From the IMG/VR virus record IMGVR_UViG_3300009149_000117, positions 1 to 37,210 of that record: a stretch of DNA of 37,210 nucleotides, one strand, 5' to 3'. This DNA comes from a virus. Each line of letters starts with the position of its first letter. The first letter of the stretch is position 1. Below the pieces are notes generated by a model. The model made no database searches. It saw only the letters and a list, made by a program, of their open reading frames with translations, and was not told where the DNA came from. The translations under genes were made by a program, and so were the position numbers. Positions 23,378 to 30,661 of the stretch are shown here, in pieces.

Positions 23378-23596
23378 CTTTTCCTCCTCTTCTTTTCCCT
23401 GAAATCTTATAAAATTTATGGTATGCCCACCCCGTTTTATAGGTTTGTTTAATTTAGCAAAGTTAGGGTTTATTTTCTTTCCACATCTTGCACAAGTAAG
23501 AGATGGGTAATTTTTCCAATTTTTGTCAGTTACTTTTATTTTTCCCTTTTCATCGTGTCCAAAAGAAGCACAAATTATTCTTTCAAATAAATTCAT
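23285..23596 (-). CDS. Zinc-ribbon protein with C-terminal membrane anchor
   Basis: A 103-residue protein. SLTCARCGKK (about 32-41) is a single zinc knuckle; C9 and H14 could complete the site. Residues 80-103 (AAIGLVILGVCLIITLSILVLLLI) are a membrane helix at the very end, as in tail-anchored proteins. An in-frame ATG inside it (23374) is preceded by an AGAGGAGG sequence, so the 30-residue helix may also be made alone. Confidence 0.6.
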   Translation of the reverse strand: MNLFERIICASFGHDEKGKIKVTDKNWKNYPSLTCARCGKKINPNFAKLNKPIKRGGHTINFIRFQGKEEEEKMTEISKAAIGLVILGVCLIITLSILVLLLI

Positions 23597-23763
23597 TTTC
23601 TTCTCCTAATCTTCTTTATTATATCCATTGCAATTCTTGGCGTTTTCAATAACTCTTTCACCTTAATATCCTCGTAAAACCACCTTCGCAACACTGTTGA
23701 TAAATTATCCTCTGTTAAATTTAGTCCTGAACCGTATGTTATTTTGAAAATTTTAGTGGGCAT
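23593..23763 (-). CDS. Small basic hypothetical protein
   Basis: A 56-residue ORF (MPTKIFKITYGSGLNLTEDN...KKIRRRK). AGGAGGAATGAGAG precedes the ATG, it overlaps the phosphoesterase end by 11 bases, and it ends with ATGA onto the next gene. A short strand followed by helices; the tail is strongly basic. Unknown function. Confidence 0.6.
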   Translation of the reverse strand: MPTKIFKITYGSGLNLTEDNLSTVLRRWFYEDIKVKELLKTPRIAMDIIKKIRRRK

Positions 23764-24307
23764 CTCTCATTCCTCCTTTTAACCATTTACTGTATCTTTG
23801 CAAAATATCTTCAATTGTAACAGGATAAAAATCCCACACATCCACGCCTACATTGATACAATCTGTAAAACTATACCCTCGTCTAATTCTTTGAATTTGC
23901 CATTTTTCGTGAATATGTCCCACCAGATTAATTTTGTAATTTATATCGGCAAATTCTGGATTATGGACTAAATTAATTCTTTTACCGCCCAAATTTATTA
24001 CGACCCTTTGGATTATCGTTTTTAAAGAATTTGTCTTATCATGGTTGCCTTGTATAAATATAATATTCTTGCAATTTAATTGTTGTCTGTGAATTTCTGC
24101 TTTGGTAGGTTCTCCCTCACCTCTACCAGTCCCAGACTTGAAGCAAAAATCGCCGATGTGGAAAACCATATCATCTGGCTTAACTCGTTCATTAAACTTT
24201 TGTATAATAATCCTATTCATATGTTCTAATGATTTGAAAGGTCTGCCACAGTATTTTATAATATTTTTGTGCGACAAATGAAAATCACTTGTGAAGAAAT
24301 ATCTCAT
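23753..24307 (-). CDS. Calcineurin-like metallophosphoesterase
   Basis: A 184-residue enzyme: SDFHLSHKNII (7-17), HIGDFCF (50-56), IQGNHDK (85-91), LVHNPEF (113-119) and GHIHEKW (130-136) with NVGVDVWDFYPV near the end. All metal ligands of the family are present. This subgroup is common in phages and bacteria; its substrate is not fixed (cyclic nucleotides, 2',3'-phosphates or others). It is distinct from the SbcD gene just downstream. Confidence 0.88.
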   Translation of the reverse strand: MRYFFTSDFHLSHKNIIKYCGRPFKSLEHMNRIIIQKFNERVKPDDMVFHIGDFCFKSGTGRGEGEPTKAEIHRQQLNCKNIIFIQGNHDKTNSLKTIIQRVVINLGGKRINLVHNPEFADINYKINLVGHIHEKWQIQRIRRGYSFTDCINVGVDVWDFYPVTIEDILQRYSKWLKGGMRDAH

Positions 24308-24334
24308 CCCAATCTCCTATATCTAACGATTTCA

Positions 24335-24529
24335 TTATAGATTTACCCTAAATTTTTTAGCCATTGCCCGCATAATTGTATTCATACTTTCAATTAACTT
24401 TTGAGTATCGGCCATTTGTATTCCCAGAAGAAAAAGCACATAAACTAATCTAGAAAGCAGGAAGGCAATTACAGCCAAGAGGATATTTCGTATAAAGATA
24501 TTTATTTTTGTAAATAGCCCATTACTCAT
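24335..24529 (-). CDS. Small membrane protein
   Basis: A 64-residue protein with a long hydrophobic span (IFIRNILLAVIAFLLSRLVYVLFLLGI, about 11-37) and a basic helical tail. It starts at a TAATG junction with GGAGG upstream. Unknown role. Confidence 0.55.
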   Translation of the reverse strand: MSNGLFTKINIFIRNILLAVIAFLLSRLVYVLFLLGIQMADTQKLIESMNTIMRAMAKKFRVNL

Positions 24530-24630
24530 TATTTCCTCCGTCTCCTAATATCTCTGATATAATCGTATAAGCAAACAGCAAATACAATCGCCATTAACAC
24601 AACCAGAAAAATTGCCGCAATCTCTTTCAC
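24529..24630 (-). CDS. 33-residue membrane microprotein
   Basis: Starts with GTG at 24630, overlapping the previous stop (TAGTG), after AAAGGAGGAAAAG. One membrane helix (IAAIFLVVLMAIVFAVCLY), then a basic end DYIRDIRRRRK. It ends as TAATG onto another membrane gene, so the two may work together, as with spanin- or holin-like pairs; unproven. Confidence 0.6.
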   Translation of the reverse strand: MKEIAAIFLVVLMAIVFAVCLYDYIRDIRRRRK

Positions 24631-24812
24631 TATACTTTTCCTCCTTTGAATCTTTTTGGCATTTGTTTAATATTGTCCAATACATTCTGAAGCAGTTTAG
24701 GGCTGCCTATGTAACGTTTTTTCGCTTTCCTAATCTTATTTTTGTATCTTCGATTTTCAGCCCTGTATCTTTTTTGAGCTGGCTGATTTTGATGATTTCC
24801 TGGCTTTGCCAT
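24630..24812 (-). CDS. Small, very basic protein
   Basis: A 60-residue protein (MAKPGNHQNQPAQKRYRAEN...) with about one third Lys or Arg and two helices. Probably binds nucleic acid; no family recognised. Its last codons contain the ribosome site for the GTG gene after it. Confidence 0.55.
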   Translation of the reverse strand: MAKPGNHQNQPAQKRYRAENRRYKNKIRKAKKRYIGSPKLLQNVLDNIKQMPKRFKGGKV

Positions 24813-24822
24813 AATTTACCTC

Positions 24823-25044
24823 CTATATTTCGTAGTCTTTTTCTATCATTCCAGGGAGATGGCTTTCAAACTCTTTATCTGATGGTTCTAATAAAGAGGA
24901 TTTTAGTCGCAAACCTTGTTTAGTTTTTAACCATATTGCCATACATTTATTACAATGATACTGTTCTTGTTTGGTAACTTTGTCTAATAAACCTAATGCT
25001 GATAACATTGTTTTACAATTTGGGCAATATTCAAAATGTTTCAT
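24823..25044 (-). CDS. Zinc-ribbon protein
   Basis: A 73-residue protein with YCPNCKTML (7-15) and YHCNKCMAIW (about 29-38), a full four-cysteine ribbon like those in transcription factors and metal-binding adaptors. The remaining part is acidic. Unknown function. Confidence 0.6.
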   Translation of the reverse strand: MKHFEYCPNCKTMLSALGLLDKVTKQEQYHCNKCMAIWLKTKQGLRLKSSLLEPSDKEFESHLPGMIEKDYEI

Positions 25045-25053
25045 TTTATCTCC

Positions 25054-25620
25054 TCAATCCCAAAGCCGAAAATATTCGGTCTGGAAAGTTTCCCAACCCT
25101 TTTCGTAGGTTAAACTTTCTCGCTTAGTCATCACTCTATCTTTATTTTTTATTTTCTGACAAGTTCTTTTATACTTCTTATATTTAGCCCAAGTAAATTC
25201 TTTGGAGGAGATGTAGATTAAATCTCCTTCTGATATTTTCTTTGCGGTCTCAAATGTTTTCTTTATTTCTTTGAAGGCTTTAGAACTGTGAACTTCGTGA
25301 TTTCCATATTTAATTAAATTTCCAACTCCTTTAGAAATCACATCTGCTAAGTAATAGTCCAGACACCAACAATCACTATCGCTTATTCCATTTTTACCTC
25401 GTTGAATGAAAGTTCTGATTCTCAAAGGAATAGCTTCAATTTTATTTTTAATGCCATAGAGAAGCCACCACCATATTTGTTTAATTTTTGTTAATGTAGG
25501 ATATCTCTTTTCCCATTTTCTTTCTTCTTCCCACTCTTTAAATACTGTTTCAGCAGGAATCAATTTGCCTTTTTTAATATCTTTCATTCCTATTTTGATG
25601 CTTTTCTCTTTCTTAATCAT
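25054..25620 (-). CDS. Conserved-looking phage protein, unknown function
   Basis: A 188-residue helical protein. Its centre, GKNGISDSDCWCLDYYLADVISKG, resembles a motif with W-S-D-x-D-x-W I recall from many uncharacterised phage proteins; no biochemical role is known to me. The N-terminal part has Trp-rich helices (IKQIWWWLLYG). It has an ATGA overlap with the preceding nuclease-like gene's end. Confidence 0.55.
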   Translation of the reverse strand: MIKKEKSIKIGMKDIKKGKLIPAETVFKEWEEERKWEKRYPTLTKIKQIWWWLLYGIKNKIEAIPLRIRTFIQRGKNGISDSDCWCLDYYLADVISKGVGNLIKYGNHEVHSSKAFKEIKKTFETAKKISEGDLIYISSKEFTWAKYKKYKRTCQKIKNKDRVMTKRESLTYEKGWETFQTEYFRLWD

Positions 25621-26090
25621 TTTCGATTTTCCTTTAATTCTTCGACTATCGCTTCCAAATCCTCTTTTCTCAAAACACAGTAATTATCCTTACCCATTCT
25701 AATCTGTAAATATGGTACTATATCCTCATCTCTTTTGCTGGATTCATATACAGACTCATAAAAAATCTTTTTCATCACATCTCGTCTCAAAGCATAACTG
25801 TTCTTATCAGTAAACTTAATCTCAATAAGGTGTAATTTTGTCTTTACATCGCCCTTATGATAACCAGCACCACTCATTGGCTGCCTTCTGCCGCCAGTTT
25901 CTTTGGCAATTTGTTTCTCCTGCTTAATAGACTTCCTCCTGACTTTTTGTCGCTTTCTCTTATCATAAAATTGCTGAGTAGTAGATAGTTTTTTCCAAGA
26001 AGCACAATAAAAATCATCTCTCACTGCTATCTTAAACATTATACAATAGCCATTCGGAGCATATTTACAACTGGAACAAGATTTAATCAT
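25617..26090 (-). CDS. Hjc-like PD-(D/E)XK nuclease with zinc motif
   Basis: A 157-residue protein. Four cysteines at 5, 8, 16 and 29 make an N-terminal zinc site. The core GGRRQPMSGAGYHKGDVK (66-83) followed by LIEIKFTDKNSYAL (88-101) is the G-D...E-x-K pattern of Holliday-junction-resolvase-like (Hjc type) nucleases, and the SGA..KGD loop is typical of phage members. It may cut branched recombination intermediates. Another resolvase-like gene (RuvC fold) is 1.6 kb upstream. Confidence 0.75.
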   Translation of the reverse strand: MIKSCSSCKYAPNGYCIMFKIAVRDDFYCASWKKLSTTQQFYDKRKRQKVRRKSIKQEKQIAKETGGRRQPMSGAGYHKGDVKTKLHLIEIKFTDKNSYALRRDVMKKIFYESVYESSKRDEDIVPYLQIRMGKDNYCVLRKEDLEAIVEELKENRK

Positions 26091-26091
26091 T

Positions 26092-26199
26092 TTAAATTCC
26101 CCATATTCTATTGAAAAATAAAATTACTCCGATAAAACTTAGTAATATAAATATGAACCATTTCCCAAAAAATATAATATTATCTAGCCTTGTTTTCAT
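26092..26199 (-). CDS. 35-residue membrane microprotein
   Basis: MKTRLDNIIFFGKWFIFILL... with one hydrophobic helix. It begins 1 base after the recA stop, with only a weak site (TTTAAG), so reinitiation would be needed. Uncertain. Confidence 0.45.
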   Translation of the reverse strand: MKTRLDNIIFFGKWFIFILLSFIGVILFFNRIWGI

Positions 26200-26200
26200 T

Positions 26201-27202
26201 TTACTTAAACAATATGCCCCTTATATTATCTTTTAACTGATTAGTTAATTTAGGATTATCGGTTAGATATTTAATTAAAGCCCGCTTGCCCCTAAATTTC
26301 TTTTTATCAAAGGCATAGCTCGATCCACCCTTTTTAATAAAGTCATAAAAAATACCATATTGAATAAGGCTTGTATAATTACCTACTGAACCATTCTTGA
26401 AATAAATGTTAAATACCCCAACCCTAAATGGTTCATATGTCTTATTTTTCTTAACAGTAAAAGCTACAACTTGACCAATTTTTTTCTTTGTATCATCCTT
26501 TTCTTGAAGCCATTCCTTTCTACTTAACCTAACTCTAATATCAGCAGCAAATCCCACACCCTTTCCGCCTGGGGTGGTTTCTGGGCTACCGAACATCACT
26601 CCGATTTTCATTCTAATCTGATTTATAAGAACCACAATACATTTATTATATGACTCCTTATTTCCTAAATCTTTCGGTTGTAGTGCCGATTGAACTTTCC
26701 GAACCATTTTATTTGTCAAGCGAGCAGCCACCCCCATTTGTTGGTCAATCGCATCTGTTTCAAGTTCAACCATAGGAACCATTGAGGCAATTGAATCGAC
26801 TACGATAATGCCTAATTCTCTGCTATTGACCAATTTATCTACTGTATCTATCGCTTGTTCTGTCGAGGAGGGTTGTGCAATAATTAAATCATCTATATTT
26901 ACACCTATCTTTTTATACCACCCTAAGTCAGGGGAACCCTCCAAGATAACCAATGCAGCTTTCCTCTCCAATTTTTGTGCTTCTGCTATCGCCTTCAATG
27001 CTAAAAACGTTTTACCTGATGAAAGAGGCCCAAAAATTTCAACTATACTTCCTTCAGGCCATCCTCCACCAATAGACATATCTAATGCAAAAGAGCCAGT
27101 AGAAATCCTATTCTTTTTAGTATAAGCACATTTGCCAAGTCGCATTACCGAACCTGGATATTGCTTATTTATATCATTTAAAGCTTGGTCTAATTTACTC
27201 AA
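26201..27202 (-). CDS. recA: RecA recombinase
   Basis: 333 residues from a TTG with AAAGGAG upstream. It shows all bacterial RecA marks: FGPLSSGKTFLALKA (57-71, Walker A), LGIIVVDSIASMVP (Walker B), GVAARLTNKMVRK, and INQIRMKIGVMFGSPETTPGG (loop 2 with the NQIR switch). The acidic C-terminal tail of cellular RecA is missing. It pairs homologous DNA during recombination-driven replication and repair, with SbcCD preparing ends and the SSB-like protein covering single strands. It is closer to bacterial RecA than to T4 UvsX. Confidence 0.96.
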   Translation of the reverse strand: MSKLDQALNDINKQYPGSVMRLGKCAYTKKNRISTGSFALDMSIGGGWPEGSIVEIFGPLSSGKTFLALKAIAEAQKLERKAALVILEGSPDLGWYKKIGVNIDDLIIAQPSSTEQAIDTVDKLVNSRELGIIVVDSIASMVPMVELETDAIDQQMGVAARLTNKMVRKVQSALQPKDLGNKESYNKCIVVLINQIRMKIGVMFGSPETTPGGKGVGFAADIRVRLSRKEWLQEKDDTKKKIGQVVAFTVKKNKTYEPFRVGVFNIYFKNGSVGNYTSLIQYGIFYDFIKKGGSSYAFDKKKFRGKRALIKYLTDNPKLTNQLKDNIRGILFK

Positions 27203-27203
27203 T

Positions 27204-27380
27204 TTATCTCCTTTTTTTTCTAATTTGCCTAATTATATCCTTTATTGTTATGTAAACCAATTCCCACCAATAATTATGTAAACATGTATAAACTCCCAGT
27301 CTACCACATTCTATACAATAATATGCTGGTGACTTAACTTTATTATGACAATAACTACATCTGTAATAAATTTTAGGCAT
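27204..27380 (-). CDS. 58-residue zinc-ribbon protein
   Basis: MPKIYYRCSYCHNKV..YYCIECGRLGVYTC: two CxxC knuckles 10 residues apart. The tail is helical and basic and carries the ribosome site for recA. It starts at TAATG on the previous stop. Function unknown. Confidence 0.65.
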   Translation of the reverse strand: MPKIYYRCSYCHNKVKSPAYYCIECGRLGVYTCLHNYWWELVYITIKDIIRQIRKKRR

Positions 27381-27715
27381 TAGTATCCCCTTTTAATTTC
27401 TAATCTTTCTCGCTTTTCTCTTGTGTAAACAGTTCTATCTATATATCTAACTACTTTGCCAACGATTTCTGGTTTGGCATCCTTCGGCAAACATTTTTGG
27501 CAATAAATATCCTGCTCTACAATTTCCCATCCAACAGTTTCTTTCACAACTTTTGGGGCGGAAGGAATAAGTTTAGGAATACCAGTAACATCATCTATTT
27601 GTCTGCTTAAATATACATTGCGGAAAAGATATTGGACTTTTCTCGCTTTGGTTACTACTGTTCGTTGTTTAGTCCCTTTTTTTACAAGTCCGCAGGATTT
27701 ACAATAGAAGCTCAT
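27380..27715 (-). CDS. Zinc-ribbon protein
   Basis: A 111-residue protein with FYCKSCGLV at 3-11 and IYCQKCLPKD at about 69-78, so one zinc site across a beta-rich insert, then a basic tail (VYTREKRERLEIKRG). Found between RecA and the RuvC-like gene. No family recognised. Confidence 0.6.
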   Translation of the reverse strand: MSFYCKSCGLVKKGTKQRTVVTKARKVQYLFRNVYLSRQIDDVTGIPKLIPSAPKVVKETVGWEIVEQDIYCQKCLPKDAKPEIVGKVVRYIDRTVYTREKRERLEIKRGY

Positions 27716-28308
27716 AGCTTTTTCTCCTTTAACTGTGCCATTAATGCTTTACCGATAACTATTGCGTCGGCTTCGTGATTCGATAACCCACTTTCTTTTG
27801 CGAATTCCTCGCTAAACTTTTTATCAGCTCGGTAGTCAAATTGCCCCTTTGTTATTTTTTTATCACTATACTGCTGATAGAGATTTCCGATTTTGCCGTG
27901 ATATTTATAAAAAATCTTATCGTCCACCAGTCCATATTCTTTAGCAATTTTGAGTTGGGTCTCTATCTTTTTACAGTTGCCTTTCAGTTCCGAGTATCCA
28001 CGTGCCTGTCTTGCCATAATAAAATGTGCTTCCTTATTAAACTTGCGATAACAGAGATATTCTACGGCTCCTGCTAATCTTGATAGATGTTTAAATGTAA
28101 TAGGATTTTTCGCCATAAAAGTATCTTCAATAATTATCTCATCGATTTCGTCCTTAATAGAGTAGATATAAAAAGCCATTTCAATCTCTTTCTGAACTTC
28201 GGTCTTGCTAGATAGAGTAAGTAACTTCCGCTTAATCAGGCGTAGATTGTGGTCTAATATAGCGATGCCACAGTAGTTTGTATCTAAATCGAGTGCTAAT
28301 ACTTTCAT
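27712..28308 (-). CDS. RuvC-like Holliday junction resolvase
   Basis: 198 residues from ATG 28308, chosen since the fold begins directly (MKVLALDLDTNYCGIAIL); an upstream ATG would lie inside the preceding gene. LALDLDT gives the first Asp, IIEDTF (about 59-64) the Glu, and SNHEADAIVIGKAL near the end the last acids: the RNase H fold of RuvC. It would resolve crossed strands before packaging. It is followed by an ATGA junction. Confidence 0.8.
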   Translation of the reverse strand: MKVLALDLDTNYCGIAILDHNLRLIKRKLLTLSSKTEVQKEIEMAFYIYSIKDEIDEIIIEDTFMAKNPITFKHLSRLAGAVEYLCYRKFNKEAHFIMARQARGYSELKGNCKKIETQLKIAKEYGLVDDKIFYKYHGKIGNLYQQYSDKKITKGQFDYRADKKFSEEFAKESGLSNHEADAIVIGKALMAQLKEKKL

Positions 28309-28312
28309 TTTA

Positions 28313-28879
28313 TTATTTGTTTGCCTCAAAAAATGCTTTTGCAAATCCTCTTGGTGTAATGCTTCTCAACATTGCTCTGTTCTCCGATGGTGGGTATTTA
28401 TGTATTTTACTGCCTTCGGTTGCCTTGACAGTATTTTTTATAGGAATATTAAAATCGCCCCACAATAAAGTTTTCTTGGTATAAGGGTCTCCATAATCAC
28501 AGGGATTAAATATCAGTTTCGGCTCACCTAATAAATATCTCATTTTACCTACTGGATTTTCTAATGCCCAAAATTTGGGTTTACTATTATAAATAATTCT
28601 CAAACCAGCTATCAATATTCTGGAAGCTTCGAATATTTCATCTGAGGTTCTATTAGCCCACCACCTTGCCCCAGAACCAGCCCAGACAGTGCAAGGAGGG
28701 GCGAACAATATTCCATAAGGATCTAGATTTATACAATATTTAATAGTTTTTTCTTCAGTAATATTATAGTTAGGTAAGGTAAAATTTATAACCTTATAGC
28801 CAGCTTTTATATAAAATTCACTCCAAGCACTTGTTCCCCCACATAAATCTTCAATTATTAAATCAGACAATTTAGTCAT
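28313..28879 (-). CDS. C5-cytosine-methyltransferase-like protein without recognition domain
   Basis: A 188-residue protein. IEDLCGGTSAWSEFYIKAGY (9-28) is a SAM-site-like start, FAPPCTVWAGSGARWW (59-74) has the Pro-Cys of motif IV (C63), ALENPVGKMR (105-114) matches motif VI with Pro for Val, and YGDPYTKKTLLWGDF (129-143) matches motif VIII. There is almost no room for a target recognition domain. This compact type occurs in phages and is usually labelled cytosine methylase; base or nucleotide modification other than methylation cannot be excluded. CTGGTGGAAA upstream. Confidence 0.7.
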   Translation of the reverse strand: MTKLSDLIIEDLCGGTSAWSEFYIKAGYKVINFTLPNYNITEEKTIKYCINLDPYGILFAPPCTVWAGSGARWWANRTSDEIFEASRILIAGLRIIYNSKPKFWALENPVGKMRYLLGEPKLIFNPCDYGDPYTKKTLLWGDFNIPIKNTVKATEGSKIHKYPPSENRAMLRSITPRGFAKAFFEANK

Positions 28880-28894
28880 TTTCCACCAGTTTAA

Positions 28895-28920
28895 GGTGGG
28901 GCACTATTAAGCACCCCACC
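28895..28920 (-). ncRNA. Strong intercistronic RNA hairpin
   Basis: In the minus-strand transcript a 10-pair stem (GGUGGGGUGC with GUGCCCCACC) closes a 6-base loop UUAAUA. Pairs 8 and 9 are U-G and G-U, which would be C-A mismatches in a plus-strand RNA, so the structure suits only the minus transcript. It sits between the SSB-like and the methylase-like genes, 15 bases before the latter's start. There is no U-run, so a simple terminator is unlikely; a stability, processing or translation-control element is more likely. Confidence 0.7.
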
Positions 28921-28932
28921 GATTTAACTGTT

Positions 28933-29457
28933 TTAGAATGGGAGCTCTTCCTCTGTTATTTCTTCTCCCTGTCCTGTATCGTTTTCATCTACAAGCAATG
29001 GTTCCTCTTCTACTACAGGTCTGCGACGAGTAGTAGTTTTACCTTGCTTGCTTGGTCTGACTTTGGTAACATTTTGATAAGTGTTGTCCCCTACTTCCTT
29101 GTTGTCCAGAGAAATCTCATAAACCTTACCAATAAGGTCGCCAAGTTTAACTTTCTCAGCAACTTCCAAGGGTCTGCCCAAATGCTCACCTATCGCAAGA
29201 TAAAGGTCAGCCTTCTCTGTTACAGTTTTATGAAGCGGGACAGAGCGATATGCTCTACGAACTTCTCCCTCATACTCTTTAACTGTCTCATAAACGAAGT
29301 TAGCTCTTTGACCCTTTTGGGTGCTCTTGGACTTTACAGCAATTAGTGTAGCTGGCAGCCAAGTCCTTTCGGGTAAAAGATAATAATCTCCACCACTACC
29401 ATCGCTAACAGTAACCTCAAAGTTGGCAAGATCGTTATTGTCTTTTCTTTCAGCCAT
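28933..29457 (-). CDS. Single-stranded DNA-binding-like protein
   Basis: 174 residues from ATG 29457 (AAGGAGGTGTGAGA upstream). The middle is beta-rich (LPATLIAVKSKSTQKGQRANFVYETVKEY; ADLYLAIGEHLG; KVYEISLDN), in keeping with an OB-type fold. After a basic linker (KQGKTTTRRRP) the tail is acidic and ends TEEELPF, much like the D-D-I-P-F ending of bacterial SSB that recruits partners. It is surrounded by recombination genes. The fold assignment is inferred; the tail is directly seen. Confidence 0.6.
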   Translation of the reverse strand: MAERKDNNDLANFEVTVSDGSGGDYYLLPERTWLPATLIAVKSKSTQKGQRANFVYETVKEYEGEVRRAYRSVPLHKTVTEKADLYLAIGEHLGRPLEVAEKVKLGDLIGKVYEISLDNKEVGDNTYQNVTKVRPSKQGKTTTRRRPVVEEEPLLVDENDTGQGEEITEEELPF

Positions 29458-29476
29458 TCTCACACCTCCTTATCAT

Positions 29477-29917
29477 TTATTTTTGTTCTTGACTTTTATC
29501 CTCACGCACAAACTTCAATGTCTCTCTGCACATAATAGATGCCTCACCAAAATCCCTACGCTTATTCGCTAACCAGTCTACCAATATTTCTGCGTTTACC
29601 CGCTCCTTTTGCAGAGTCTGCCAATCAGTATCACCTTGAGCTTTTCTCAATTTAGCTGCTTCACTTTTTTCATCGGCTTTGGACATAAGCAGATTTAGCT
29701 TATTATCCCGCTGAATTTTGATATGCACTTCATATCGTTTTGCTTTGGTTAGTAAGTCTGTCATTTTCATTTTCGCTTGTAGAAAAAGCACATGCAAAAC
29801 CATAGCATCGTTTTCTGGGATAGTGCCATCTCTGGGGATTTGCTTCTCGACCTTCATTACTCGTTTGATATCTTCCACTAACTTCAACTTTTTCAAAATC
29901 TTGTCTAATGTATCCAT
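29477..29917 (-). CDS. Hypothetical helical protein next to SSB-like gene
   Basis: A 146-residue, all-helical protein with coiled-coil character (AKMKMTDLLTKAKRYEVHIKI; SKADEKSEAAKLRKAQ). AAAGGAG upstream. It could be a loader or mediator for the SSB-like protein, but only position suggests that. Confidence 0.5.
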   Translation of the reverse strand: MDTLDKILKKLKLVEDIKRVMKVEKQIPRDGTIPENDAMVLHVLFLQAKMKMTDLLTKAKRYEVHIKIQRDNKLNLLMSKADEKSEAAKLRKAQGDTDWQTLQKERVNAEILVDWLANKRRDFGEASIMCRETLKFVREDKSQEQK

Positions 29918-29929
29918 TTTATCTCCTTT

Positions 29930-30112
29930 CTAATAACTCCATCGCTCAATTTTTCCAGTTAAAAAGTTGTCTATAAAACACATCCCACAATCTTCACATT
30001 TATAAATATTGCCTGTATGTTGGTCTATTTTTGTTCTTTCTGTATTGATATTTGAATAAGTTGTATCGTGTATATCAAGTTCTTTACCGCATTCCAAACA
30101 TACGATACTCAT
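29930..30112 (-). CDS. 60-residue zinc-ribbon protein
   Basis: VCLECGKEL (4-12) and YKCEDCGMCF (about 37-46) form a four-cysteine ribbon. It is the first gene after the promoter at 30129-30158, with GAGGT before the ATG. A regulatory role is conceivable but not shown. Confidence 0.65.
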   Translation of the reverse strand: MSIVCLECGKELDIHDTTYSNINTERTKIDQHTGNIYKCEDCGMCFIDNFLTGKIERWSY

Positions 30113-30128
30113 ATTACCTCCTATTAAC

Positions 30129-30158
30129 AGTATATCACATAAAGTATGCTATCGTCAA
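30129..30158 (-). promoter_or_regulatory. Sigma-70-type promoter
   Basis: Minus strand TTGACG (30153-30158), 18-base spacer, TATACT (30129-30134). Transcription would begin near 30122, giving a leader of about 10 bases before the zinc-ribbon gene. It fits host primary sigma, so this block can be read early. It is the best promoter match I find in the minus array. Confidence 0.65.
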
Positions 30159-30160
30159 GG

Positions 30161-30349
30161 TTATCCCTGATATTTTTTAATGTCTTCGTCAACCAGTTTG
30201 ACCACGCCATTTTGAAGCAGTTTGGCGACCCTCTTGACATCCTCGCCATCGTTGACTTCGGCTTCTAATGAGGCGAAAAAACGGGCAGTTTCGTAGTTGC
30301 CGAGATTCACATTTTTCCCAAACCCACGAACTACTTTTGTTATCTTCAT
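30161..30349 (-). CDS. Small hypothetical protein
   Basis: A 62-residue protein (MKITKVVRGFGKNVNLGNYE...) of the alpha/beta kind, with the phrase NYETARFFASLEAEV. GC is a little higher than in its neighbours. AGGATAAG upstream. Its stop is 2 bases from the promoter's -35 element. Unknown function. Confidence 0.55.
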   Translation of the reverse strand: MKITKVVRGFGKNVNLGNYETARFFASLEAEVNDGEDVKRVAKLLQNGVVKLVDEDIKKYQG

Positions 30350-30377
30350 CTTATCCTCCTTCGTTCTTGTATTTCTT

Positions 30378-30656
30378 TCAAAACTTTTCTTTCACAAATT
30401 TTACAGATTCCTCGTTTACTAACATTATTTCTAAAAATTGAATACCCATTTCCTTTGTGCTTTTTTCTATCCCATATATAAAGTCCATCAAATCTATTCC
30501 ATCCCATTGACAAAGTGGCCCAGTTGGGGACATAATTAAATAATTCCCACCTTTATCTTTCTCTGCTCTGTATAAATGAGTTTTGCGAAGGTCTCCTAAT
30601 TCTGACCTGTCTGCTCCTGTTATAAAACCTAATTTATTAAATTCTGTTACATTCAC
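30378..30656 (-). CDS. Hypothetical protein after the polymerase gene
   Basis: A 92-residue alpha/beta protein (MNVTEFNKLGFITGADRSEL...; GGNYLIMSPTGPLCQWDG). Six bases separate it from the polymerase stop, and the likely GAGGAGGAT site lies in the polymerase's last codons. Not recognised. Confidence 0.5.
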   Translation of the reverse strand: MNVTEFNKLGFITGADRSELGDLRKTHLYRAEKDKGGNYLIMSPTGPLCQWDGIDLMDFIYGIEKSTKEMGIQFLEIMLVNEESVKFVKEKF

Positions 30657-30661
30657 TTTTT

